DNA from: a virus
IMG/VR virus record: IMGVR_UViG_3300029199_000016
Location: 1-34,961 of that record
Direction: 5' to 3' (one strand)
DNA length: 34,961 bases
Shown: one piece after another, positions 14,392 to 22,832 of the stretch
How positions within the stretch are numbered: the first letter of the stretch is position 1
Layout of the letters: every line of letters starts with the position of its first letter
Program-made: the position numbers and the translations under genes
The notes under the pieces: model-generated
The model's database searches: none
Seen by the model: only the letters and a program-made list of their open reading frames with translations
Told to the model about the DNA's origin: nothing

Positions 14392-14561
14392 CGGCGGTTG
14401 CGGGCGTTGCATGTCGGCTGTAGAAAGTGCCCATGGTTGTAGAGCTGCGCCCGCAGCGATAACCGCCGAGCGACGTGCTGTGTCGCGGCCTGTTCCCCGG
14501 CAGGCCAGCCCTCGCAAGAGGGCACCCATTCCAAGGCTCACCCGCAACGGTGGGCCTTTTT
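14392..14561 (+). ncRNA. candidate structured RNA / holin leader
   Basis: This non-coding segment carries a set of nested and tandem hairpins. CGGCGGTT (14392-14399) pairs with AACCGCCG (14461-14468) around GCTGC/GCAGC (14444-14457). Three hairpins follow: GCGAC/GTCGC (14470-14486), GGCCTG/CAGGCC (14487-14506) and GCCCTC-GCAA-GAGGGC (14508-14523). The last element is the terminator hairpin at 14533. The density suggests a true RNA or regulated leader; no family is recognised. Confidence 0.5.
14533..14561 (+). terminator. intrinsic terminator upstream of the holin genes
   Basis: AAGGCTCACC (14533-14542) pairs with GGTGGGCCTT (14549-14558), one G-U wobble and a 6-nt loop, with a T run through 14561. 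It lies 25 bp before the holin ATG, so it would stop transcripts coming from upstream unless they are antiterminated. Confidence 0.65.
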
Positions 14562-14585
14562 CATTTGTGCCGCTGGAGGCGTTGC

Positions 14586-14951
14586 ATGGCTGAGCCAACG
14601 AGCACCACGGCAGGCGTTGTGGTGGCAGGTGCGGCCGGTGCCGGCCTGGCTGGATTCATGGCCGGCGTGAACGGCGATGCGGCTGTCGGCGCGCTGCTGG
14701 GTGCGCTGGTGTATGTGACGACGACGCATGACCTGCCGATCTGGAAGCGGCTGCTGTTCTTCCTGGTGTCGGCGGTGATGGGTTATCAGTTCGCGCCGGC
14801 CATCGTGGACGCGGAGTTCTGGGGCTTTCGCCCGTTCGCTTACCCCGGCCCGGCAGCGTTCGGTGCGGCGGTGCTGGTGGTGACGCTTGCGCTGGCTGCG
14901 ATCCGCCGGCGTGGTGTGCCATCGATCAGTGACGGAGGCGCGGATGGTTAG
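14586..14951 (+). CDS. putative holin
   Basis: This 121-residue membrane protein has four hydrophobic segments: AGVVVAGAAGAGLAGFMAG (about 12-30), AAVGALLGALVYV, LLFFLVSAVMGYQFAPAI, and AFGAAVLVVTLALAAI before a short basic tail. The layout and length match the Pseudomonas phage holin family encoded between the replication and packaging genes. Holins form the membrane lesion that releases endolysin. The GGAGG box at 14575-14579 fixes the start. Confidence 0.75.
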   Translation: MAEPTSTTAGVVVAGAAGAGLAGFMAGVNGDAAVGALLGALVYVTTTHDLPIWKRLLFFLVSAVMGYQFAPAIVDAEFWGFRPFAYPGPAAFGAAVLVVTLALAAIRRRGVPSISDGGADG

Positions 14952-15288
14952 TGCTCTGTTGACGCAGGTGACGTTCCTCATCTGCCTGGTGCTGTTCGTG
15001 CGGCTGTTCACCTATCGCCGTGGTGCTGCGCGGTTTCGGCGCGGCGTGTCGTGCCTGGCCATGCTGGTGATGGGCTGCGCGGGCGCTGCTGTGATCTACA
15101 TCCTGACCGGCGAGCTGCGTGTGCCTGCCATGGCCTGGCCGCTGGTGGTGCTGCTGGCGGTGTTCGCCTGGGCGGTGTGGCAGAGCGGCGGCAATCTGGC
15201 CGGCGCGTTCCGGCCGGGTGGCTGGGATGGCGTGGAGCGGCGGCAGCAGGAGAGGCGGGCTGCGTTGAGCCCGGTGAGGCGGCGATGA
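14944..15288 (+). CDS. second small membrane protein, putative holin/antiholin
   Basis: This 114-residue protein has three hydrophobic helices (LLTQVTFLICLVLFVRLF; CLAMLVMGCAGAAVIYIL; WPLVVLLAVFAWAVWQ) and a basic C-terminus (VERRQQERRAALSPVRRR). It resembles the small Phage_holin_3-type proteins that follow a larger holin in Pseudomonas phages. The start at 14944 overlaps the first holin by 8 bp. Pairs of this kind can work as holin plus antiholin, which is inference. Confidence 0.7.
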   Translation: MVSALLTQVTFLICLVLFVRLFTYRRGAARFRRGVSCLAMLVMGCAGAAVIYILTGELRVPAMAWPLVVLLAVFAWAVWQSGGNLAGAFRPGGWDGVERRQQERRAALSPVRRR

Positions 15289-15674
15289 GCAATCACGCGC
15301 CGCGTCCGTGCTGCCATCCGGGGTGCGGTGTGCTGGTTGGTACTGGCAGCTATTGCCCGACCCATCAGGCGCAGTCCGATGAGCGCCGCGCTGCGATGCG
15401 GCAGCAGACCCACAAGCGGTACAACCGGCAGCGTGATGAGTCCGACAAGTTCTACAGCACCGTTGCCTGGCGCCGCTTTCGAGATTACTACGCCATCATC
15501 CACCCCCTTTGCGAGGTCTGTGAGGCGAATGGTGAATACGTCCCCATGAAAGTCGTGGACCACATCAAGCCGTACAAGGAACGGCCCGATCTGGGTCTTG
15601 ATGAGGACAACGTCCGTTCGCTCTGTCGCGACTGCGACAACCGGCTCCGCCACGACCGAACAGGCCGGGACTGA
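15285..15674 (+). CDS. HNH endonuclease, packaging associated
   Basis: This 129-residue protein carries an HNH nuclease core: C76-x2-C79, then VDHIKPY (His93), DEDNVRSLC (Asn109) and C114-x2-C117. A second Cys/His cluster at the N-terminus (CCHPGC ... YCPTHQ) may bind zinc. HNH genes directly upstream of terminase are typical of cos phages with HK97-type packaging, where the nuclease helps terminase cut cos. The start at 15285 overlaps the holin stop (ATGA). Confidence 0.9.
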   Translation: MSNHAPRPCCHPGCGVLVGTGSYCPTHQAQSDERRAAMRQQTHKRYNRQRDESDKFYSTVAWRRFRDYYAIIHPLCEVCEANGEYVPMKVVDHIKPYKERPDLGLDEDNVRSLCRDCDNRLRHDRTGRD

Positions 15675-15802
15675 CCCGGTGGGGGTAGGTGGGTCAAAAC
15701 CTCCCAAAATCCGACCTCCGAACGACGGGGGGAGCCAAGTTTCGCGCACGTCTGAAATTCAAATAGGGGGGGGGTCAAGTTGGCCCCCCTTTAGGTACCC
15801 CA
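15675..15802. other. probable cos region
   Basis: These 128 bp are free of genes between the HNH and TerS genes. The end holds nine G (15766-15774), TCAAGTTGG and six C (15784-15789), a strong dyad. Cos sites of HNH-containing siphophages usually lie here. The exact cleavage position cannot be read from the sequence. Confidence 0.45.
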
Positions 15803-16330
15803 ATGGACCATGCATACCCGAAAGTTATTGAGGGTGGCCTGGGCTCAGCCGAGGAATCCACCAGCCAGACCATCGCCGCCGAGGCTCCGACCCCGCCGGT
15901 CAAACTCAACGCCAAGGAAAAGAAGCTCTGGGAGCACGTCACCTCGGCGCTCGAGGAGTACGGGCTGATCCATCGCACCGACGGTCTGCTGATGACCGTC
16001 ATCTGCAAGACGTTCTGCAACTGGGTCGCCCAGGAAGAGTTCCTCGAAAAGCTCAAGCGCGACAACGGCAGCTACTACGTCAAGACGCCCAACGGCTACG
16101 AGCAGCCGCACCAGGCCTACTACGTCGCCCGCGACTACAAGCGCGAGCTGCTCAAGTGGTTGCCCGAAGCGGCGCTGACCATCCCCAGCTTCCAGAAGCT
16201 CAAGGCCGATCAGACGACGCCGCAGGGCGATCTGTTCGGCGATGACCCTATCGAGCAGTTCCGCCAGCGCAAGGCGCGGATGGGGCTGCGCGCCATTCCG
16301 GGCGGCAAGACTGATGGTGGAGAAGACTGA
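15803..16330 (+). CDS. terS: terminase small subunit, P27 family
   Basis: This 175-residue protein has the P27-type small-terminase sequence: AKEKKLWEHVTSALEEYGLIHRTDGLLMTVICKTFCNWV near residues 35-75, and a conserved KTPNGYEQPHQAYYVARDYKRELLKWL segment near 95-120. It recognises the packaging site and hands DNA to the large subunit. The large-subunit gene overlaps its last 17 bp. Confidence 0.85.
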   Translation: MDHAYPKVIEGGLGSAEESTSQTIAAEAPTPPVKLNAKEKKLWEHVTSALEEYGLIHRTDGLLMTVICKTFCNWVAQEEFLEKLKRDNGSYYVKTPNGYEQPHQAYYVARDYKRELLKWLPEAALTIPSFQKLKADQTTPQGDLFGDDPIEQFRQRKARMGLRAIPGGKTDGGED

Positions 16331-18041
16331 ACGCACCTTTGACTGGGACCTCTACGGCCGCCAGGTCATGGCTGGCGAAATCCCCGTCTGCAAGTGGACG
16401 CGTCTGGCGGTCGAGCGCCACTACCGGGACCTGCAGGATGGCCACAAACGCGGCCTATGGTTCAGCGAGGATCACGCCCAGCACGCGCTAGAGTTCTTCC
16501 TGTTCCTCCGCCACTCGAAAGGCGAGTGGGCTGGCCATCAGTTCGTGCCTTCACTCTGGCAGCAGTTCTGGGTCGCGCTCGCCTTCGGCTGGATGCGCGC
16601 CGACGGCACCCGTCGCTTCCGCCGCGTGTGGGAGGAAGTGCCCCGCAAGAACGGCAAGAGCACCAAGCTCTCCGGAGTAGGCCTCTACCTGTTCTTCGCT
16701 GATGGCGAGGGCGGCGCCGAGGTCTACACCGCAGCCACCAAGATGGATCAGGCCAAGATCACGCACGACGAAGCGGTGCGCATGGTCGGCAGCAGCCCGG
16801 GCCTACGCCGCAAGATTGCGGATCGTCGCGGCGAGTTGTTCATTCGCGGCAAGGCAGACACCTTCAAGCCGCTGGGTCGCGACAGCAAGTCGCTGGACGG
16901 CCTCAACCCGCACGGCGCGATCCTCGACGAAGTCCACGCCCATCCGGACGCTGGGATCATTGACGTGATCCGCTCCGGTACCGGTGCGCGCCGCCAATGG
17001 CTCATGTGGATGATCACCACGGCCGGCGTGAACCTTCGTGGCCCTGGCTTCGAACTCCACGGCTACGCCGAGAAGGTGCTCGAGGGTGTTTTCGATGACG
17101 ACGAATTCCTCGCCATCATCTACACCGTTGACGATCCGGATAAGTGGCAAGAGCCGAACGAGTGGATCAAGGCCAACCCCAACCTCGGCGTTTCGGTCTA
17201 CGAACAAGGCCTGCGGGACGCCTGCAACAGCGCCATTCGTCTCCCGTCCGAACAGCCCGAGTTCAAGACCAAGCGCCTGAACATCTGGCTCAGCGGCGGC
17301 GCCAAGTGGCTCCCTCTGGCGGACTGGCGGCGCTGTGAGCGCAAGGAGCTGAGCCTTGATGACTTCCGCGGCAAACGTTGCTGGATCGGGCTAGACCTCG
17401 CCGAGCGCCGAGACATCGCCGCGCTGTGCCTGGTGTTTCGCGAGGAGGGCAAGTACTTCGCCTTCTGGCGCTTCTACCAGAACGAGCATCAGGCCAACCT
17501 CCCGGAGAACAAGCACTACCTCAAGTGGGCGGCGGCTGGGTACCTGCACATCACGCCCGGTAACGCGACGGACTTCGACGTGATCGGCGATGCCATCGCC
17601 GGCCAGCGCGACCCCAACGACCCCGACAAGGTGATCAAGCCAGGCTTCCTGCAGGAGTTCGCGGTGGAGGAGGTCGACTACGACCCCAAGTTCGCCCCGT
17701 ACTTCGCCAAGAAGCTCATGGAGAAGGGCGTGCCCATGGTCGAGATCGGCCAGAACCCGACCACCTTCACCGCGCCAATCATCGAGACGGAGAACCTGGT
17801 GCTGACCGGCGAGCTGGTGCACGAGGAAAACCCGGTCATGGACTGGATGATCTCGAACGCCAAGAAGCTCACCTCCAAGTTCAACGGCCTGAGCCAGATC
17901 GCCAAGGATCGCGAGAGCGAAAAAATCGATGGCGTCCTGGCGTTGCTCATGGCCGTAGCCCGTGCGACCGCATCTGAATTTGAAGAGCCGCCGGGCGATC
18001 CGGATGGCTTCTATTCCAACCCGATCATGGTAGGGGTCTGA
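16314..18041 (+). CDS. terL: terminase large subunit
   Basis: This 575-residue packaging motor has an N-terminal ATPase with Walker A VPRKNGKST (109-117) and Walker B AILDEVHAH (202-210), followed by a C-terminal nuclease domain with its first acidic residue in CWIGLDLAERRDIAAL and later acidic residues in EEVDYDP. It matches the HK97/P27-type Terminase_1 family in length and motifs. The start at 16314 overlaps TerS. The stop overlaps the portal start (TGATG). Confidence 0.95.
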   Translation: MVEKTERTFDWDLYGRQVMAGEIPVCKWTRLAVERHYRDLQDGHKRGLWFSEDHAQHALEFFLFLRHSKGEWAGHQFVPSLWQQFWVALAFGWMRADGTRRFRRVWEEVPRKNGKSTKLSGVGLYLFFADGEGGAEVYTAATKMDQAKITHDEAVRMVGSSPGLRRKIADRRGELFIRGKADTFKPLGRDSKSLDGLNPHGAILDEVHAHPDAGIIDVIRSGTGARRQWLMWMITTAGVNLRGPGFELHGYAEKVLEGVFDDDEFLAIIYTVDDPDKWQEPNEWIKANPNLGVSVYEQGLRDACNSAIRLPSEQPEFKTKRLNIWLSGGAKWLPLADWRRCERKELSLDDFRGKRCWIGLDLAERRDIAALCLVFREEGKYFAFWRFYQNEHQANLPENKHYLKWAAAGYLHITPGNATDFDVIGDAIAGQRDPNDPDKVIKPGFLQEFAVEEVDYDPKFAPYFAKKLMEKGVPMVEIGQNPTTFTAPIIETENLVLTGELVHEENPVMDWMISNAKKLTSKFNGLSQIAKDRESEKIDGVLALLMAVARATASEFEEPPGDPDGFYSNPIMVGV

Positions 18042-19351
18042 TGGCCAACGAAAAGAAACCAGGCCGCGTGAAGAGTGCCCTGCTCAATTGGCTGGGCGTT
18101 CCGATCGGCCTCACCAGCGGCACGTTCTGGGAGGAATGGTTCGGCCAGTCCACGAGCGGTAAGAGCGTCACCGTGGACGCCGCGCTGCAACTGTCCACCG
18201 TCTGGGCATGCGTTCGATTGCTCAGCGAAACAGTGTCCACCTTGCCGCTCAAGCTCTACCGTCGGCAGCCGGACGGCTCCCGCACGGTCGCCACCGACCA
18301 CCCGCTCTATCGGGTGCTGTGCATCAGCCCTAACGCCGAAATGACGCCCGGGCGCTTCATGCTGATGATCGTCGCCAGCCTCGCCTTGCGCGGCAATGCG
18401 TTCGTTGAGAAGAAGCTGATCGGCAGCCGCATAGTTGCGCTGGTCCCGCTGCTGCCGCAGCACATGCGCGTCAAGCGGCAATCAAACGGCCGGCTGGAGT
18501 ACATCTACAACGAGAACGGAACAGAGCGGCCGATTCCCGAGAAGAGCCTGATGCATATCCGTGGCTTCGGCCTGGACGGGGTCTGCGGGATCATGCCGGT
18601 GAAGGCTGGGCGGGAGGTGCTGGGCGCGGCCATGTCAGCGGACGAAGCCGCCGCCCGCGTGTTCGCACAAGGTCTGCAGGCTTCTGGTGTGCTCACCAAC
18701 GAAAACGGTGCACTCAAGCCAGAGCAGCGCGAGCAGCTCCGGCAAAGCCTCGCCGCATTCGCGGGATCGAAGAACGCCGGCAAGCTGATGGTGCTCGAGG
18801 CAGGGCTGAAGTACCAGGGCATCACCATGAACCCCGAAGCCGCGCAGATGCTGGAAACGCGCGCCTTCCAGATCGAGGAAATCTGCCGCTGGTTCCGCGT
18901 ACCGCCGTTCATGGTTGGCCATACGGACAAGCAGAGCAGTTGGGCAAGCAGCGTCGAGGGCCAGAACCTTCAGTTCCTCACCAACACGCTGCGTCCGCTA
19001 CTCGACAACATCGAGCAGGAAATCATCCGCTGCTTGATCGGAGAGGCCGAGGCGGAAACCGTCTATGCGGAGTTCTCCGTCGAAGGCCTTCTACGTGCGG
19101 ATCTGGCTGCACGGCGCGAGTGGTATGCCAGCGCCCTGCAAAACGGCTGGATGAACCGCAACACCGTTGCGCGCCTGGAAAACCAACCGCTGATCCCTGG
19201 CGGGGATGTCTACACCGTGCAATCGAACCTCATGCCTCTTGACCAGCTCGGGCAGCAACGCACCGACAGCGAGCAGGCACGGGCAGCCTTGCAAAACTGG
19301 CTCAACACCGCACCCGCCTCGAACCCGCCTGCCGCCCAAGCTGGAGACTGA
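18041..19351 (+). CDS. portal protein, HK97 family
   Basis: The 436-residue sequence matches phage portal proteins of the HK97 family: VTVDAALQLSTVWACVRLLSE early, LYRRQPDGSR, PNAEMTPGRFM, and the conserved CRWFRVPPFMVGH in the crown/stem region near residue 285. It forms the dodecameric ring at one capsid vertex through which DNA is packaged and to which the tail connector binds. It is fused to the packaging operon by a 1-bp overlap with TerL. Confidence 0.93.
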   Translation: MANEKKPGRVKSALLNWLGVPIGLTSGTFWEEWFGQSTSGKSVTVDAALQLSTVWACVRLLSETVSTLPLKLYRRQPDGSRTVATDHPLYRVLCISPNAEMTPGRFMLMIVASLALRGNAFVEKKLIGSRIVALVPLLPQHMRVKRQSNGRLEYIYNENGTERPIPEKSLMHIRGFGLDGVCGIMPVKAGREVLGAAMSADEAAARVFAQGLQASGVLTNENGALKPEQREQLRQSLAAFAGSKNAGKLMVLEAGLKYQGITMNPEAAQMLETRAFQIEEICRWFRVPPFMVGHTDKQSSWASSVEGQNLQFLTNTLRPLLDNIEQEIIRCLIGEAEAETVYAEFSVEGLLRADLAARREWYASALQNGWMNRNTVARLENQPLIPGGDVYTVQSNLMPLDQLGQQRTDSEQARAALQNWLNTAPASNPPAAQAGD

Positions 19352-19354
19352 CCA

Positions 19355-20230
19355 ATGACCATCCGAAATCTTCCGGTTGCTCCGGAGGCGCGCCCGTGCG
19401 CTGGCGTCTCGTTCGACCTGCGCCCACAAGCGCTGGAGCGCTGGAACCCGAGCATCCTGGCGGCCGCGGACGATGAAGAAAACACGATCTCCGTGCTTGA
19501 CCCCATCGGCTACGACTACTGGACCGGCGAGGGCGTAACCGCCAAGCGCATCACCGGCATTCTCAAAGGGATGGCCGGCGCTGACGTCACCGTAAACATC
19601 AACTCGCCCGGCGGCGACATGTTCGAGGGTTTAGCGATCTACAACGTGTTCCGCGAGTACAAGGGGCATGTAACCGTCCGGGTGCTTGGCATGGCGGCGT
19701 CGGCCGCCTCCATCATCGCGATGGCTGGGGACACCATCCAGGTGGCCCGCAGCGGCTTCCTGATGATCCACAACTGCTGGGCTGGAGCCGTGGGAAACCG
19801 CCACGACTTCCGCGACTTCGCCGACACGCTCGAGCCGTTCGACGAAGCGATGGCCGACATCTACGCCACCCGCACCGGTGATGACATTGCCGCCATGCAA
19901 AAGCTCATGGATGGCGAAACCTGGATCAACGGCAGCGCCGCCATCGAACAGGGCTTTGCTGACTCGCTGCTGCCTTCCGACTCCGTGAAGGAATCCACCA
20001 AGGCGCGCAGCGGCAGCCAGTTCGCCGCGCACAAGCTCGACGTGATTCTCGCCAAGCAAGGTATGCCGCGCAGTGAGCGCCGCTCGCTGCTGCAACAACT
20101 CAAGGCCGGTACGCCCAGCGCTGCCAGCCACGGTACGCGTGACGCTGCCGACACCCCGGCCGACCTGGCCGAACCCATCGCCGACTTGCAGCGCGCCCTG
20201 GCGCGTTTCACGGCAGCCGCTACCCAGTAA
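19355..20230 (+). CDS. ClpP-like prohead maturation protease
   Basis: This 291-residue protein has the ClpP fold: VTVNINSPGGDMFEGLAIYN (residues 78-97), catalytic Ser116 in GMAASAASII, His139 in LMIHN, and the following DDIAAMQKLMDGETW segment. It cleaves scaffold and capsid delta domain during head maturation. The C-terminal 70 residues are a variable helical tail that may be scaffold-like. The GGAGA box and a 3-bp gap follow the portal gene. Confidence 0.93.
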   Translation: MTIRNLPVAPEARPCAGVSFDLRPQALERWNPSILAAADDEENTISVLDPIGYDYWTGEGVTAKRITGILKGMAGADVTVNINSPGGDMFEGLAIYNVFREYKGHVTVRVLGMAASAASIIAMAGDTIQVARSGFLMIHNCWAGAVGNRHDFRDFADTLEPFDEAMADIYATRTGDDIAAMQKLMDGETWINGSAAIEQGFADSLLPSDSVKESTKARSGSQFAAHKLDVILAKQGMPRSERRSLLQQLKAGTPSAASHGTRDAADTPADLAEPIADLQRALARFTAAATQ

Positions 20231-20242
20231 ACGGAGAAAACC

Positions 20243-21457
20243 ATGACTGATTCCTCTACTGCTGAACTCCTGAAAAAAGTCAGCGCCGAGCTGGAGCGTG
20301 CCTCCAGCGATTTCAGCAAGAAAGCCGAGTCGGCTCTCGATGAAGCCAAGAAGGCTGGCAACCTGTCTGCCGAAACCAAGGCGACGGTTGACGAGCTGGC
20401 TCTCAAGTTCAACTCGCTGACCGATGCCGAGAAACAACTCAAGGCCCAGCTCGGCGAGCTGGAACAGGATTTCGCACGCATTCCTGCGCAGGCCTCCGCG
20501 TCGCAGCGGACCACCGTAGGCGCCGAAGTCATCAAGAGCGAGGCGCTCAAGGAATTCGCCAAGAGCGTCCAGGGCAACCGCCGCATCAGCGTGCCGGTGA
20601 ACGCCGCGCTGCTCAGCGTCGACGTGGCCGAAGGCGTGGTCGAGCCGCAGCGCCTGCCGGGCATCGACATCATGCCCAAGCAGCGCCTGTTCATTCGCGA
20701 CCTCATCGCGACCGGGCGCACCACCTCGCCTGCGATCTTCTGGGTGCAGCAGACCGGCTTCACCAATGCCGCTGCCGTGGTGGCGGAGAACACTGCCAAG
20801 CCGTACAGCAACATCAGCTTCGACACCAAGATCACGCCGGTGACCACCATCGCGCACATGTTCAAAGCGTCCAAGCAGATCCTCGACGACTTCGCCCAGC
20901 TGCAGTCGACCGTCGATGCTGAAATGCGCTACGGCCTGAAGTACGTCGAAGAGCAGGAGATTCTGTTCGGTGACGGTACCGGTGCACACCTGGACGGCAT
21001 CGTGCCGCAGGCCAGCGCGTTCTCCGCTGCGTTCGCACCGGCCGACATGACCCAGATCGATGAGCTGCGCTTGGCGATGCTGCAGGCTCAGCTGGCGCGC
21101 CTGCCGGCCAGCGGGCATGTGCTGCACTTCACCGACTGGGCGAAGATCGAGCTGACCAAGGACAGCCTGGGCCGCTACATCATCGGCAACCCGTTGGGCG
21201 TGGTTGGCCCCACGCTGTGGGGCCTGCCGGTGGTATCGACCGAAATCGCCGCCTTCCAGGGCAAGTTCCTCACCGGCGCTTTCCAGACCGGCGCGCAGAT
21301 CTTCGATCGCGAGGACGCCAACGTGGTGATCTCCACCGAGAACGCCGACGACTTCGAGAAGAACATGATCTCGATCCGCTGCGAGGAGCGCCTCGCGCTC
21401 GCCGTCAAGCGGCCAGAGGCGTTCATCTTCGGCACCTTCACCGTTCCGGCCCCGTAA
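20243..21457 (+). CDS. major capsid protein, HK97 fold
   Basis: A 404-residue capsid protein. The first 110 residues are a charged coiled-coil region (SAELERASSDFSKKAESALDEAKK) typical of the delta domain that is removed by the protease. The mature part begins around VEPQRLPGIDIMPKQRLFIRDL and contains the HK97 E-loop/P-domain pattern (RTTSPAIFWVQQTGF, EEQEILFGDGTGAHLDGI, GLPVVSTEIAAFQGKFLTGAF). Position and length are standard. A strong AGGA-type box precedes it. Confidence 0.95.
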   Translation: MTDSSTAELLKKVSAELERASSDFSKKAESALDEAKKAGNLSAETKATVDELALKFNSLTDAEKQLKAQLGELEQDFARIPAQASASQRTTVGAEVIKSEALKEFAKSVQGNRRISVPVNAALLSVDVAEGVVEPQRLPGIDIMPKQRLFIRDLIATGRTTSPAIFWVQQTGFTNAAAVVAENTAKPYSNISFDTKITPVTTIAHMFKASKQILDDFAQLQSTVDAEMRYGLKYVEEQEILFGDGTGAHLDGIVPQASAFSAAFAPADMTQIDELRLAMLQAQLARLPASGHVLHFTDWAKIELTKDSLGRYIIGNPLGVVGPTLWGLPVVSTEIAAFQGKFLTGAFQTGAQIFDREDANVVISTENADDFEKNMISIRCEERLALAVKRPEAFIFGTFTVPAP

Positions 21458-21478
21458 GGCTGGGCGAACCGTCTACTG

Positions 21479-21506
21479 ATGGCTGTCGGCGCAAGGCGGC
21501 AGCCAT
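21479..21506 (+). other. hairpin after the capsid gene
   Basis: ATGGCTG (21479-21485) pairs with CAGCCAT (21500-21506) in the 61-bp gap after the capsid stop. No T run follows, so it is not a terminator. It could protect or attenuate the abundant capsid message. Confidence 0.3.
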
Positions 21507-21518
21507 GGAGAACGCCCC

Positions 21519-21941
21519 ATGAAGCTCAAAGCACTCAAACCGCTGTATATCGGCGGCGCTGTCGTGGACCCCGGTAAAACCTTCGAGACCACCGACGTGC
21601 ACGGCAAGCAGTTGGTCAAGAAGGACTATGCCGAGGTCATCGATGCGAAGGCCGAAAAGGCCGCTGCTGACAAGGCTGCCGCTGACCAAGCCGCCGCTGA
21701 GAAGGCTGCTGCCGACAAGGCCGCCGCTGACCAAGCCGCTGCTGAGAAGGCCGCTGCCGACAAGGCTGCTGCTGACAAGGCTGCCGCTGACCAAGCCGCC
21801 GCTGAGAAGGCTGCTGCCGACAAGGCCGCTGCTGACCAAGCCGCTGCTGAGAAGGCTGCCGCTGACAAGGCTGCCGCTGACCAAGCCGCTGCCGAAAAGG
21901 CCGCTGCCGACAAGGCCACCGCCGGCAAGGCGGCTAAGTAA
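21519..21941 (+). CDS. Ala-rich pentapeptide-repeat protein, head-tail module
   Basis: This 140-residue protein has a globular N-terminus ([19 protein letters not shown], then [19 protein letters not shown]), a style seen in small head-tail proteins. From residue 48 to 132 come seventeen five-residue units of the forms [10 protein letters not shown] and AAAEK, mostly in the order DK-DQ-EK, so the DNA has a 15-bp unit and a 45-bp higher-order unit. The repeats should form a long charged alanine-rich helix, as in TolA-like or histone-H1-like tails. It is uniformly placed between capsid and connector, where accessory head proteins occur. Its function is unknown. Confidence 0.75.
   Translation: MKLKALKPLYIGGAVVDPGKTFETTDVHGKQLVKKDYAEVIDAKAEKAAADKAAADQAAAEKAAADKAAADQAAAEKAAADKAAADKAAADQAAAEKAAADKAAADQAAAEKAAADKAAADQAAAEKAAADKATAGKAAK
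21660..21914 (+). repeat. 15-bp tandem repeats inside the Ala-rich gene
   Basis: Seventeen copies of a 15-bp coding repeat (GCxGCxGAC/GAG forms) stand in tandem, with a 45-bp super-repeat. Copies differ mainly at synonymous third positions. Confidence 0.85.
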
Positions 21942-21956
21942 CCAAGGAAGCATCCC

Positions 21957-22283
21957 ATGCCCGCGCCAACCCTCGATGACCTCAAGCTCCACCTGCGGAT
22001 TCGGCACGGGCGTGAGGATGCTGATCTGCAACTCAAGCTGGATGCCGCAATCGAGCAGGCCAGCCAGTTTCTCAACCGCCCGATTCCCTGGCTTGCTGAC
22101 GTGCAGCCAGAGGTCGGCGAACCTGTTTATGCAGCGGTGCCTGCCAGCGTGCGTGCGGCGATCCTGATCGGCGCCGCCGAGCTCTATGCCAACCGCGAGG
22201 CGGCAGTGGTAGGCACCATCTACACGCGTATGCCCACCTGGCAGAACCTGCTGTATCCGTACCGAATCAACCTGGGGGTCTGA
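21957..22283 (+). CDS. head-tail connector protein (gp6-like)
   Basis: This 108-residue protein has the gp6/Phage_connect_1 pattern: LDDLKLHLRIRHGREDADLQ near the start, IEQASQFLNRPI, and the central helix VPASVRAAILIGAAELYANREA. It forms the adaptor ring below the portal. The AAGGAAG box supports the start. Confidence 0.8.
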   Translation: MPAPTLDDLKLHLRIRHGREDADLQLKLDAAIEQASQFLNRPIPWLADVQPEVGEPVYAAVPASVRAAILIGAAELYANREAAVVGTIYTRMPTWQNLLYPYRINLGV

Positions 22284-22832
22284 ATGCGCTCTGGCAATCT
22301 CAATACCCCGGCCGATCTGGTCGAGCTGGATGGTCAGCTGCGCCCGCGTGTTCTCGACTGGCTCTGGGTCGGAATTCGCTCGAAGGAGAGCGCCGAGCCG
22401 CCAGCGGCAACCGGGCTACGTGCACCGGCCAAGGTCACCGTCAGAGCCTGGTGGGACGAGGGCCTGCGCGCCGGCCGCTACCTGCGCACTGCCGACAGGC
22501 TGCTGCTTATTGATGACGTCCGGGACTTCACCGGCCAGCGCGCCGAGGTGGTCATCACCTGCAGCGAGCTGGCCGGTACCCCGGGTGAGTACAGGCCACT
22601 CGAGGGCGTTCCAACTCCCTGTCGCGTGCACCTGACGCATGAGGCGCCCTATCGCGATGAACTGGGCCAGACCACCGACTACCGAACCCGCGCCGAGGTG
22701 GCGCTGATCGAGGTCGGTCGCCCGCAACCTGATGACCAGCTGCTGGTTGGTGGCGCGCTGTACAACGTGATCGCCTATGCCGACGAGTCGGACGACGGCG
22801 TCGTGCGTGGGCTTTGGCTGGAGGGCGTCTGA
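22284..22832 (+). CDS. head-closure / head-tail joining protein
   Basis: This 182-residue protein looks like a head-closure protein with an extra C-terminal part. Residues 1-100 have the all-beta pattern of head-tail joining proteins (VRAWWDEGLRAGRYLRTADRLLLIDDVRDF, ending AEVVITCSEL). Residues 100-182 form a second beta-rich part (CRVHLTHEAPYRDEL, LIEVGRPQPDDQLLVGGALYNV). This makes it longer than the usual 110-residue adaptor. The gene abuts the connector gene with no spacing and shares one base with the next start. Confidence 0.65.
   Translation: MRSGNLNTPADLVELDGQLRPRVLDWLWVGIRSKESAEPPAATGLRAPAKVTVRAWWDEGLRAGRYLRTADRLLLIDDVRDFTGQRAEVVITCSELAGTPGEYRPLEGVPTPCRVHLTHEAPYRDELGQTTDYRTRAEVALIEVGRPQPDDQLLVGGALYNVIAYADESDDGVVRGLWLEGV

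Noticed and set aside
19631-21127. Antisense frame of 498 codons across protease and capsid genes
   Set aside because: The opposite strand encodes canonical ClpP-like and HK97 capsid proteins. The antisense product has no recognisable domain.
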